A stretch of 7,430 bases of DNA, taken from NCBI GenBank assembly GCA_947475475.1, contig CANJOG010000081.1, positions 1 to 7,430 on the forward strand, written 5' to 3'. The stretch is from Acetobacteraceae bacterium (GTDB lineage: Bacteria; Pseudomonadota; Alphaproteobacteria; Acetobacterales; Acetobacteraceae). This document shows, in pieces, positions 1 through 6,208 of the stretch (position 1 is its first letter; the number at the start of each line of letters is the position of its first letter). The notes under the pieces are model-generated. The model was not told where the DNA came from. It saw only the letters and a program-made list of their open reading frames with translations, and did not search any database. The translations under genes and the position numbers were made by a program.

Positions 1-1007
1 ATATGTTCGGCGCCGGCAGTGCGCAGGCCATGGCGCGGCGCTTCCCGGCGCACTGGATCGTGCGCGTCTCCATGCTGGTTTGTGCCACGACTTTCCTGCT
101 GGGAGCAGCAAAGTTTGGCTTTGCGTGGCACTTCGCGCTGCGCCTGATCGCCGGCGTGGTGGGCGGCTGGACCATGGTGCTGACGGTGCCCGCGGTGATC
201 GCCTCGGCCCCGTATCCGCGGCGGGGACTGGTCGGCGGCGTGCTGTTTGCTTCCATGGGCATGGGTATCGTCGCCTCCGGCACGTTGGCACCCTGGCTGC
301 TGTCCTACTCGTTGCCGACTGCCTGGATCAGTTTCGCGCTGATCTCCTGTGCGCTGGCCGCCGCTGCCTGGTTCGGATTGCCGCATGTCGCACCCACCGG
401 AAAACGCACCGCGCAGACAAGTCTCGGCCGGCCGACATTTCCGATTATCTGCGTGGCGCTGGCCTATGCCTGCGGCTCGGCGGCCTTTGCACCGCATACG
501 GTGTTCTGGGCGGATTTCATCGCGCGTTATCTGGAGCAGGGCATTCCTGTCGCGGGGCTCGTCTGGGTGCTGCTCGGCATCGGCGCCGCCATCATCCCGA
601 CACTGGCGGGGCTGGCCGCCGACCGGATCGGGTTTTCACTTGCTCTCCGGCTCTCGCTGTTCTGCTTCGGCATCGTCGTCGGCCTGCCGTTCTTTGTGCA
701 CAACATCTATGTGCTGGCGGCATCCTCGCCGATTGTCGGCGGCTTCTCCATTGCCATTGCCAGCGTCGCTTCGGGCCGCACGGCAGAAATGGTGGGTGCA
801 GCACGGCATCGCGCCTTCTGGGGCGTGCTGACCATGCTGACCGGGCTCTCGCATGCCGGCATGGCCTATCTGCTGGCCTTCATCCTTGGCCAGACCGGGT
901 CTTATCCTGTGCTGTTCCTGATCGGCGGGAGCGTGAGCATCCTGGGTGCCGGCCTGGAATGGCTCGGCACGCGCCGCGCCGGTACGGACCAGCGCGAGGC
1001 GGCCTGA
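1..1007 (+). CDS. MFS transporter, YbfB/YjiJ type (5'-truncated by window edge)
   Basis: This is an inner-membrane carrier of the major facilitator superfamily; its substrate is unknown. The visible part is 334 residues of almost continuous hydrophobic segments. It aligns end to end with the second MFS protein in this window (3831-5012). Shared motifs are an arginine/glycine loop (RRGLVGG near residue 73), APHTVFW near 163, the cytoplasmic loop LAADRIGF near 204, and SGRTAEMVGAARHR near 257-270. By that alignment the first visible methionine matches about residue 63 of the paralogue, so roughly 60 codons with TM1 and part of TM2 lie upstream. The ATG at position 3 is therefore internal, and bases 1-2 belong to the preceding codon. 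The gene ends with TGA 80 bases before the convergent binding-protein gene, with a hairpin between them. The family call is firm; export or import of a specific compound cannot be read from the sequence. Confidence 0.88.
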   Translation, partial: MFGAGSAQAMARRFPAHWIVRVSMLVCATTFLLGAAKFGFAWHFALRLIAGVVGGWTMVLTVPAVIASAPYPRRGLVGGVLFASMGMGIVASGTLAPWLLSYSLPTAWISFALISCALAAAAWFGLPHVAPTGKRTAQTSLGRPTFPIICVALAYACGSAAFAPHTVFWADFIARYLEQGIPVAGLVWVLLGIGAAIIPTLAGLAADRIGFSLALRLSLFCFGIVVGLPFFVHNIYVLAASSPIVGGFSIAIASVASGRTAEMVGAARHRAFWGVLTMLTGLSHAGMAYLLAFILGQTGSYPVLFLIGGSVSILGAGLEWLGTRRAGTDQREAA

Positions 1008-1020
1008 CAATACGCATGAA

Positions 1021-1048
1021 AACGCCGCGCCTGTGAGGGCGCGGCGTT
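1021..1048. terminator. Shared hairpin terminator between convergent genes
   Basis: A perfect 11-bp stem (AACGCCGCGCC at 1021-1031 with GGCGCGGCGTT at 1038-1048) encloses a 6-base loop. It lies 13 bases past the MFS stop and about 40 bases past the stop of the opposite-strand binding-protein gene. Read on the minus strand the stem is followed by TTTTC, a short U-tract, so it looks like an intrinsic terminator for the minus-strand gene. Read on the plus strand only two T residues close the stem, so termination there would be weaker. A bidirectional role is inferred from its position. Confidence 0.8.
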
Positions 1049-1087
1049 CACAGAGTCAGAGAGATTTCAGTGAAAATCAGGCAGAGA

Positions 1088-2359
1088 TTACGCCCGGTTC
1101 TTCTCCAGCCACTCTTCCCACTTCACGCCCGGCGCCGGCGGATTGACCACGGTGCCTTCATCGACAACCACGACTTCCGCCGCTTTCGGCTCGTCGGACG
1201 GCTCCCAGCGCACCAGGTAGGAATTGGCGATGAGCTGGTGATCTTCCTTGCGGTAATAGGCATCGCCGCGCAGCGACTTGAACTTGCGGCCTTCCATCGC
1301 GGCGATGATCTGGTCGGTATCGGTATTGCCGCCGGTCGCCTGGATGGCGGCGGCGTAGCCCATCAGGCCGGTATGCGCGACGCCGACAAAACCATGCGGA
1401 TGCGCATCGCCCGTTGCGGTGGAGGCGGCGATCACGTCCTTGGCCATCTGGTCATTCGGATGCGCGCCATTGTACCAGAACGAGCATGTCCAGACCGAGG
1501 TCGGCACGTTCTTCTTCAGCGCCTTGGGCAGATCGATGTCTGCACCGTAATCGATCATCACCTTGAACTTGTTGGCCAGCCCGAAAGCCTGGCTCTGCTG
1601 CCAGAAGGTCAGCACGCCGGCGCCGAACAGATTGGTGAACATGCCCTGCGCGGAGGAGGCCATCAGCTGCGAGAGCTGCTGCTTGTAGTCCAGCGTGCCG
1701 AACTTCGCGGTCTGCGGCTCGTCGAACGTCGCCTTCTTGCCAAGCGCCTTGGGGAACACATCGTCCATGGCGACCTTCAGCGCGGCCCAACCCTGCGGGC
1801 CGGAGCCGACATCCGGCAGCGCCGCGGTCCAATGCGTCACGTCCGGGAATTTCCTCGCCAGGAACGCGGCATTCACATGCTGGCGGGTATAGCCGGTCGG
1901 CGCCGCATTGAAGGAGTTGCGGTTGAACATCTCATGGCTGAGCTTTTCGTCGCCAGTGCCGGTGGCGCAGAAGATCAGCTTCAGGTCGGGTGCCAGCGGC
2001 TGTAGCGCCATCACCGGGCCGATAATGGCCGGGCCGACCACCATGTTGATGCCCTTGGAGGACATCTCACGCGCGGCAGCCACGGTATTGTTCGGGTTGG
2101 CGCCGTCATCGAGCGAAAGCAGCTCGATCATGCGCCCGCCAATGCCGCCGGCCTTGTTGATCTGGTCACGCGCGATCTCGACGCCGAGCTTGCCGGGCAC
2201 GCCAACGGGAGCGCCCGGGCCGGAGAGGGCGCCGATATAGCCGATCAGGATGGGCTTGCTCTGTGCGCGGGCCATGCGCAGCGTCAGGCCCGATGCGGCA
2301 ATGCCGCCAGCAGCGGCGGCGCCACCGAGCAGCGCGCGGCGGCGAATGATCCCAGTCAT
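1088..2359 (-). CDS. ABC transporter substrate-binding protein, branched-chain amino acid (Liv) type, Tat-exported
   Basis: This 423-residue periplasmic protein would capture a small solute and deliver it to an ABC importer. Family members bind branched-chain amino acids, amides, urea or aromatic acids, and the ligand here is not determined. The N-terminus carries a twin-arginine signal: RRR at residues 6-8, a hydrophobic stretch to about 29, then ARA|QS, so cleavage is likely after residue 32. The mature part opens with ILIGYIGALSGPGA (37-50), the usual first strand of the Peripla_BP_6 fold. It continues with the INKAGGIGG segment (67-75) and MVVGPAIIGPVMA (106-118). The ATG start is supported by AAGGGAG (2367-2373, minus strand) 7 bases upstream. 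No LivHMGF permease or ATPase genes adjoin it, so its partners are elsewhere. It diverges from the dehydrogenase at 2537. Confidence 0.92.
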   Translation of the reverse strand: MTGIIRRRALLGGAAAAGGIAASGLTLRMARAQSKPILIGYIGALSGPGAPVGVPGKLGVEIARDQINKAGGIGGRMIELLSLDDGANPNNTVAAAREMSSKGINMVVGPAIIGPVMALQPLAPDLKLIFCATGTGDEKLSHEMFNRNSFNAAPTGYTRQHVNAAFLARKFPDVTHWTAALPDVGSGPQGWAALKVAMDDVFPKALGKKATFDEPQTAKFGTLDYKQQLSQLMASSAQGMFTNLFGAGVLTFWQQSQAFGLANKFKVMIDYGADIDLPKALKKNVPTSVWTCSFWYNGAHPNDQMAKDVIAASTATGDAHPHGFVGVAHTGLMGYAAAIQATGGNTDTDQIIAAMEGRKFKSLRGDAYYRKEDHQLIANSYLVRWEPSDEPKAAEVVVVDEGTVVNPPAPGVKWEEWLEKNRA

Positions 2360-2536
2360 ACGTTTTCTCCCTTAAGAAATCCCGCACGTGTGCGAGAGTT
2401 GGTTGCCGCGAAACTGCCGCGCGGGACGGTATCGGGCAAGGGGTTTCTGCTCAGAAATGACCGGCGCGGCACTCCGCTCCCTTGCGCGGCACAACCAGCC
2501 GCCAGAGAATGGCGCCAAATCAAACTGAGGATCGTC
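2360..2536. promoter_or_regulatory. Divergent control region with symmetric short repeats
   Basis: This 177-base gap separates two divergent genes, so it should hold both promoters. I see no convincing sigma-70 -35/-10 pair. It does contain several inverted elements. The heptamer TGCCGCG occurs twice on the plus strand (2404-2410, 2415-2421) and twice in reverse orientation as CGCGGCA (2465-2471, 2485-2491). GCAAGGG at 2436-2442 matches CCCTTGC at 2479-2485. Near the middle is TTTCTG-CT-CAGAAA (2444-2457), and at the left edge CGCAC-GT-GTGCG (2383-2394). These are plausible operator half-sites for a regulator acting on both genes. The regulator is unknown, and high GC content makes some matches likely by chance. 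Confidence 0.45.
2526..2531 (+). promoter_or_regulatory. Ribosome binding site deciding the dehydrogenase start
   Basis: TGAGGA lies 5 bases before the ATG at 2537. The reading frame stays open back to 2390, but the 49 extra residues show no dehydrogenase similarity and cross the repeat-rich divergent region. This site therefore favours the internal ATG. Confidence 0.7.
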
Positions 2537-3598
2537 ATGCTCGGAATCGTCTTTCCCGGAGACCGTGAAACCGCCCTGGTGACATTCCCCGACCCGACGC
2601 CAGGCCCTGGCGAAGTCATCGTGGAGATGAAGGCCTCGGGCATGTGTGGCTCGGACCTGCATCTGTATCGCCAGCCCAAGGGCGGCACGTCGGTCTCCGC
2701 CGCGATGAGCAAGAACACCGAAGATCCGGCGACGCTGATCAGGGGCCATGAGCCGTGTGGCATCGTCGCGGCCGTGGGTGCCGGCGTGTCGGAACGCCTC
2801 GCCCGCGTCGGCCAGCGCGTCATGGTGCATCACTATTGGGGCTGCGCCGTCTGCGGCGAGTGCCGCACCGGCTGGACGCAATTATGCGAGAACGAGGCGC
2901 CGAAAATGTACGGCACCAATGCCCACGGCAGCCACGCGCATTACTTCAAGGTTCCGGCCCAGACGATCCTGCCGCTGCCGGACGAACTCTCCTTCGAGGC
3001 GGGGGCTGCGATCGGCTGCGGATCGGGCACCTCCTATGGCGCGCTGAAGCGCCTGCGCATGGACGGCGGCGGCACGATCGCGGTGTTCGGCCAGGGGCCG
3101 GTGGGTCTGGCCGGCACGCAATTCGCCAAGGCGATGGGGGCGCGCGTGATCGCGCTGGATATCAGCGACGAGCGGCTGGCGATGGCGAAGAAATTCGGCG
3201 CCGATGAGATCATCAATCCGGCGAAGGACGATGCGGTCAGCGCGCTGAAGGACCTCACCCATGGGCGCGGCACCGATGCGGCGCTGGAGACCTCAGGCGC
3301 GGTCTCGGCACGGCTCGAGGCGATCAAGGGGCTGAAACGCTGGGGCACCGGCGCATTTGTCGGCATCGGTGCGCCGACGCCGATCGATATCAATCTCGAC
3401 ATGATTCTGCGCCAGGTCACGATCTTCGGCTCGGTTACCTTCTCGGCCCCATGGCAGGAGGAATGTGCGCGCTTCGCCGTCGATCACAAGATCGATGTGG
3501 ACGGCATCTTCACGCATCGCTGGGCGCTGGAGCAGGCCGACGAAGCCTACAAGCTTCTCGACCAGCAAGCCTGCGGGAAGGGCGTTTTTGTGATGTGA
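2537..3598 (+). CDS. Zinc-dependent alcohol dehydrogenase, medium-chain (MDR) family
   Basis: This 353-residue cytoplasmic oxidoreductase probably oxidises a secondary alcohol or polyol with NAD+. It belongs to the threonine/sorbitol/butanediol dehydrogenase-like branch. Catalytic zinc ligands are visible: C37 in MCGSDLH, H71-E72 in GHEPCG, and probably C161 in GCGSGTSYGA. The structural zinc site is complete with C103, C106, C109 and C117 (GCAVCGECRTGWTQLC). The Rossmann fold follows with GQGPVG at 185-190. D208 at the end of the second strand (VIALDIS) predicts NAD(H) rather than NADP(H). Length is normal for the family. The start at 2537 is chosen because the conserved domain begins there and TGAGGA precedes it. 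Its divergent neighbour is a solute-binding protein, which suggests uptake and oxidation of one compound, but that is inference. The exact substrate is not recognised. Confidence 0.92.
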   Translation: MLGIVFPGDRETALVTFPDPTPGPGEVIVEMKASGMCGSDLHLYRQPKGGTSVSAAMSKNTEDPATLIRGHEPCGIVAAVGAGVSERLARVGQRVMVHHYWGCAVCGECRTGWTQLCENEAPKMYGTNAHGSHAHYFKVPAQTILPLPDELSFEAGAAIGCGSGTSYGALKRLRMDGGGTIAVFGQGPVGLAGTQFAKAMGARVIALDISDERLAMAKKFGADEIINPAKDDAVSALKDLTHGRGTDAALETSGAVSARLEAIKGLKRWGTGAFVGIGAPTPIDINLDMILRQVTIFGSVTFSAPWQEECARFAVDHKIDVDGIFTHRWALEQADEAYKLLDQQACGKGVFVM

Positions 3599-3740
3599 CC
3601 CGTGGCCGAATTCTACTCTGGCGGCCATCTGGCGGGCCTGGCTGCGCTTCCGGTGCTCACGTGCATAGAGCACGCTCCGCTCCGGGTCTCACCAGACCCG
3701 CCAGCTGACTCACCAGAGCGAATTCTCGGTCTGAGACGGG
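3599..3740. repeat. Long imperfect palindrome (about 142 bp) after the dehydrogenase
   Basis: Nested complementary arms share a centre near 3663-3670. CCCGT (3599-3603) pairs with ACGGG (3736-3740), and GAATTC (3608-3613) with GAATTC (3720-3725). CTCTGG (3616-3621) pairs with CCAGAG (3713-3718). A 13-base arm (3629-3641) pairs with 3692-3704 with one mismatch, and GTGCTC (3653-3658) with GAGCAC (3668-3673). A competing local hairpin, CGGGTCT-CACC-AGACCCG (3683-3700), uses part of the same right arm. No T-tract follows, so it is not a standard intrinsic terminator. It begins directly after the stop codon. It could be a structured 3' end, a MITE/REP-like element or a decayed insertion; none can be chosen from this copy alone. 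Confidence 0.6.
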
Positions 3741-3830
3741 CGTGAAGCGGTTGCACCCATCAACAATCCGGATGGGGGTGATCCGATTTATGCATTTCGC
3801 GCGGAGCTTCGCGCCGACTAGCTTCGCCGC
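3741..3830 (+). promoter_or_regulatory. Leader region of the second MFS gene, with dyads
   Basis: This 90-base stretch must hold the leader, and probably the promoter, of the MFS-monooxygenase pair. I see CGGAT-N7-ATCCG (3769-3785). I also see a near-palindrome GCGCG-G-AGCT-T-CGCGC (3799-3814), and AGCTTCGC twice (3805-3812 and 3820-3827). No clear Shine-Dalgarno sequence lies within 5-12 bases of the ATG, and no convincing -35/-10 pair was found. The dyads could be operator sites or leader hairpins. This is tentative. Confidence 0.35.
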
Positions 3831-5012
3831 ATGACCATTCATTCTGACGCGCTGCCCGGAACAGCCCGGGCCGCGCTGGCGGGTTTCGCCGCCTTGCTGG
3901 CAGGCATTGGCCTGTCGCGCTTCGGCTTTACGCCGTTGATCACGCCGCTGGTGCAGCAGGGCTGGGTGGCACCGACCGAGGCCGGGTTTCTCGGCGCCAC
4001 CAATCTCGCCGGCTATCTCGCGGGCGCGGCGCTGCTGCCGCTGGTGGCGCGCAAGGTGCCGCTCGCCTGGCTGATCCGGGGAGCGGTGAGCCTGGTCTGT
4101 CTGAGCTTTCTCGCGGAGTCCGCCGATCTGGGCCTTGTCTGGCATCTGGTGTGGCGCTTCCTGGCAGGGGCGGCTGGTGGCTTTGCCATGGTCGGCGCGG
4201 TGCCTGCCGTCATGGCCGCGGTGCCGCCGGCGCGGCGGGGGCGGGTTGGCGGGGCGGTGATGACGGCCATGGGAGTCGGCATGGTCGGCTCCGGCCTGCT
4301 CGTGCCGCCGGTGGCAGCCGAGGGCGTGGCCTGGGCCTGGCTGCTCTATGCCGCCATCACAGCCATCCTGGTGGCCCTCTGCTGGTCGGGGCTGAAACAG
4401 GCGCCAGCGCCGGTGGGGGCAGCGCCGCCGATCAGCCGGGCGAGTGTGCTGACCATCATCGCCTATTGCGCCAGCGCCGCCGGCTTCGTGCCGCATACCG
4501 TCTTCTGGGTGGATTACATTGCGCGCGGGCTGGATTTCGGCCTGGCCGCCGCCGGACTCTACTGGGTGGCGCTCGGCTGTGCCGCCTGCGTGCTGCCGCT
4601 ATTGACCGGATTGCTGGCCGAACGCATCGGCTTTGCCGGCGCCTTCCGCACCGCCTTGCTGATCATGACCGTCTTTGTGCTGTTGCCGGTATTTGTGCAC
4701 AGCCCGGCGGCGCTGCTGGCCTCCTCGCTGCTCGGCGGCGGCATGGGCATCGCCATGCCGGGCCTGGCCTCCGGGCGGGCGGCCGAACTGGTGGGAGTGG
4801 CACGACATCGCAGCCTCTGGGCGCGCATGACCATCCTGTTCGCCGTGGTCTATGCCGGCACCGCCTATGCGCTCTCCTACGTTTTCGCCCGCACACTGTC
4901 CTACGAGGCGGTCTTCCTGATCGGCGCGGTGGTCATGCTGGCCGGAACGCTGATCGAATGGGGCGGGATGCGGCTGGCGGGCATTTCATCACGTGAGGAA
5001 CCGGCAGCATGA
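3831..5012 (+). CDS. MFS transporter, YbfB/YjiJ type (full length)
   Basis: This 393-residue inner-membrane carrier has about 12 hydrophobic segments and a normal length for the family. The first segment follows a short polar N-terminus (AGFAALLAGIGLSRFGFTPL, 17-36). Further marks are ARRGRVGG (134-141), VPHTVFWVDYIARG (220-233), the loop LLAERIGF (261-268) and SGRAAELVGVARHR (314-327). It is clearly a paralogue of the truncated transporter at 1-1007. Its stop codon overlaps the start of the nitronate monooxygenase as ATGA, so the two are translationally coupled and probably serve one pathway. The ATG at 3831 has no obvious ribosome binding site, but it precedes the first membrane segment at a sensible distance and no better start is seen. 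Its substrate could be a nitro or nitronate compound or an oxidation product; that is inferred only from coupling. Confidence 0.9.
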   Translation: MTIHSDALPGTARAALAGFAALLAGIGLSRFGFTPLITPLVQQGWVAPTEAGFLGATNLAGYLAGAALLPLVARKVPLAWLIRGAVSLVCLSFLAESADLGLVWHLVWRFLAGAAGGFAMVGAVPAVMAAVPPARRGRVGGAVMTAMGVGMVGSGLLVPPVAAEGVAWAWLLYAAITAILVALCWSGLKQAPAPVGAAPPISRASVLTIIAYCASAAGFVPHTVFWVDYIARGLDFGLAAAGLYWVALGCAACVLPLLTGLLAERIGFAGAFRTALLIMTVFVLLPVFVHSPAALLASSLLGGGMGIAMPGLASGRAAELVGVARHRSLWARMTILFAVVYAGTAYALSYVFARTLSYEAVFLIGAVVMLAGTLIEWGGMRLAGISSREEPAA

Positions 5013-6085
5013 GCAGACCCGATCTCACCACGCTACTCGGCATCACCCATCCGGTCGTGCTGGCGCCCATGGCGGGCGGCCCCTCCACCCCGGCGCTGGC
5101 GGCGGCGGTCAGCAATGCTGGCGGGCTGGGGCAGCTTGGCTGCGCCTATCTCACCCCGGCGCAGATTACCGCCGAAATCACCGAGACCCGGCGGCTCACG
5201 GACCGGCCCTTCGGCGTGAACCTGTTCACCGGCGGCAGCGAGCGCGCCACCTATCCTGCGCCCGATCCGGCCGCCGCGCTTGCCTTGCTGGGCCGGCATT
5301 ACGCCGCCCTCGGCCTCCCACCGCCCGCCGCCCCTGCCTGGCCGGAGGATAGTCTCGCGGCGCAGATCGAGGCGGTGCTGGCGGCGCGTGTGGCGGTGTT
5401 CAGCTTCACTTTTGGCATCGCCCCGCACGCAGATGTCGCCCGTTTCCGCGCCGGCGGAACCCGCGTGGTGGGAACCGCGACGACGGTGGAGGAGGCCCGG
5501 ATGCTGGCGGATGCCGGTGTGGACGCCGTGGCCGCCCAGGGAGCCGAAGCCGGGGGCCATCGCGGCACCTTTGCTGGGCCGTTCGAGACAGCCCTGGTCG
5601 GCACCTTGGCGCTGGTGCCGCAGATCGTGGATGCGCTGCCGGGTGTGCCCGTGTTGGCCTCGGGCGGGATCATGGACGGGCGCGGCATCATCGCCGCCCG
5701 CGCACTCGGCGCAGCGGGCGCGCAAATGGGCACGGCCTTCCTGACCTGCTCCGAATCCGGCCTCGCCCCGGCCGCCAAGGCGCGGCTGCTGGCGGCGCGG
5801 GAGGATGAGACGCTGATTACCCGCGCCTTCTCCGGCCGCCCGGCAAGGGCGCTGCGCAACCTGTTCACCGAGGAACTGGAGTCCGCCGGTCCCGGCGCCC
5901 GCCTGCCCTTCCCGCTCCAGAACGCGGCGACCCGGCCGATGCGTAATGAGGCTGGCAAGCATGGCGATACCGGGCGGATGTCGATCTATACCGGCCAAGG
6001 ATTGCGGCTGACCCGCGCCCTGCCGGCCGGCGAACTGGTGGCCCGGCTGGTGGCTGAAATGGCGGCAGCGAAAACGGCGCTCTGA
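5009..6085 (+). CDS. Nitronate monooxygenase (class I, 2-nitropropane dioxygenase family)
   Basis: This 358-residue FMN-dependent cytoplasmic enzyme oxidises alkyl nitronates with O2 to carbonyl compounds plus nitrite or nitrate. It is known in the family for detoxifying propionate 3-nitronate. The TIM barrel starts with GITHPVVLAPMAGGPSTPALAA (11-32) and SNAGGLGQLG (35-44). The class I signature AQGAEAGGHRG (176-186) contains the expected catalytic base H184. Phosphate-binding residues for FMN are at ASGGI (217-221), followed by the glycine-rich segment LGAAGAQMGTAFL (233-245). FSGRPAR (274-280) and a C-terminal TGQG (328-331) are also family-like. The start overlaps the MFS stop (ATGA) and has GAGGA at 4995-4999, 9 bases upstream. 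Related flavoproteins such as enoyl-ACP reductase FabK share the fold, but the AQG-EAGGH motif and length favour nitronate monooxygenase. Confidence 0.9.
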   Translation: MSRPDLTTLLGITHPVVLAPMAGGPSTPALAAAVSNAGGLGQLGCAYLTPAQITAEITETRRLTDRPFGVNLFTGGSERATYPAPDPAAALALLGRHYAALGLPPPAAPAWPEDSLAAQIEAVLAARVAVFSFTFGIAPHADVARFRAGGTRVVGTATTVEEARMLADAGVDAVAAQGAEAGGHRGTFAGPFETALVGTLALVPQIVDALPGVPVLASGGIMDGRGIIAARALGAAGAQMGTAFLTCSESGLAPAAKARLLAAREDETLITRAFSGRPARALRNLFTEELESAGPGARLPFPLQNAATRPMRNEAGKHGDTGRMSIYTGQGLRLTRALPAGELVARLVAEMAAAKTAL

Positions 6086-6099
6086 GCGGGCAAAACCGC

Positions 6100-6187
6100 C
6101 CCATTGCGCCGATGCGACGCCATTGGTTGCGCCGATTCGGTGCCATTGGTTGCGCCGATGCGACGCCATTGGTTGCGCCGATTCGGC
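6100..6187 (+). repeat. 23-bp tandem repeat (3 full units plus one shortened) upstream of purU
   Basis: Three full 23-bp units lie at 6119-6141, 6142-6164 and 6165-6187. A shortened unit at 6100-6118 lacks four bases. All full units begin GCCATTGGTTGCGCCGAT and differ only at the end: CGGT or CGGC after a T in units 1 and 3, and GCGAC in unit 2. The shortened unit also ends GCGAC, so the pattern alternates A-B-A-B with a 46-bp superperiod. Since 23 is not a multiple of 3, it is not built as a coding repeat. It fills most of the 123 bases between the monooxygenase stop and the purU start. No other copy is seen in the window. Confidence 0.9.
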
Positions 6188-6208
6188 GACGCTTGTAGGC
6201 ATCCATCC

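Noticed and set aside
1070..2005. A 311-residue plus-strand frame opposite the binding protein
   Set aside because: It is antisense to a clear Tat-signal binding protein, shows no family motif, and has an Arg/His-rich shadow composition.
2390..2536. A 49-residue N-terminal extension of the alcohol dehydrogenase
   Set aside because: The frame is open, but the residues do not resemble the family. A good ribosome binding site precedes the internal ATG at 2537, and the stretch is the repeat-rich divergent control region.
3683..3700. Intrinsic terminator for the dehydrogenase
   Set aside because: The 7-bp stem with a CACC loop is good, but no T-tract follows on either strand. It is better described as part of the larger palindrome.
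3657..4496. A 279-residue minus-strand frame over the intergenic palindrome and the second MFS gene
   Set aside because: It is antisense to a clear membrane carrier, rich in Arg/His/Gln/Gly, and has no domain. Reading through the palindrome is incidental.
6100..6187. CRISPR-like array
   Set aside because: The units are contiguous 23-mers with no unique spacers between them, and no cas genes are present. It is a plain tandem repeat.
6100..6187. Replication-origin iterons
   Set aside because: No replication initiator gene, AT-rich region or DnaA box cluster lies nearby, and the flanking genes are chromosomal metabolic genes.
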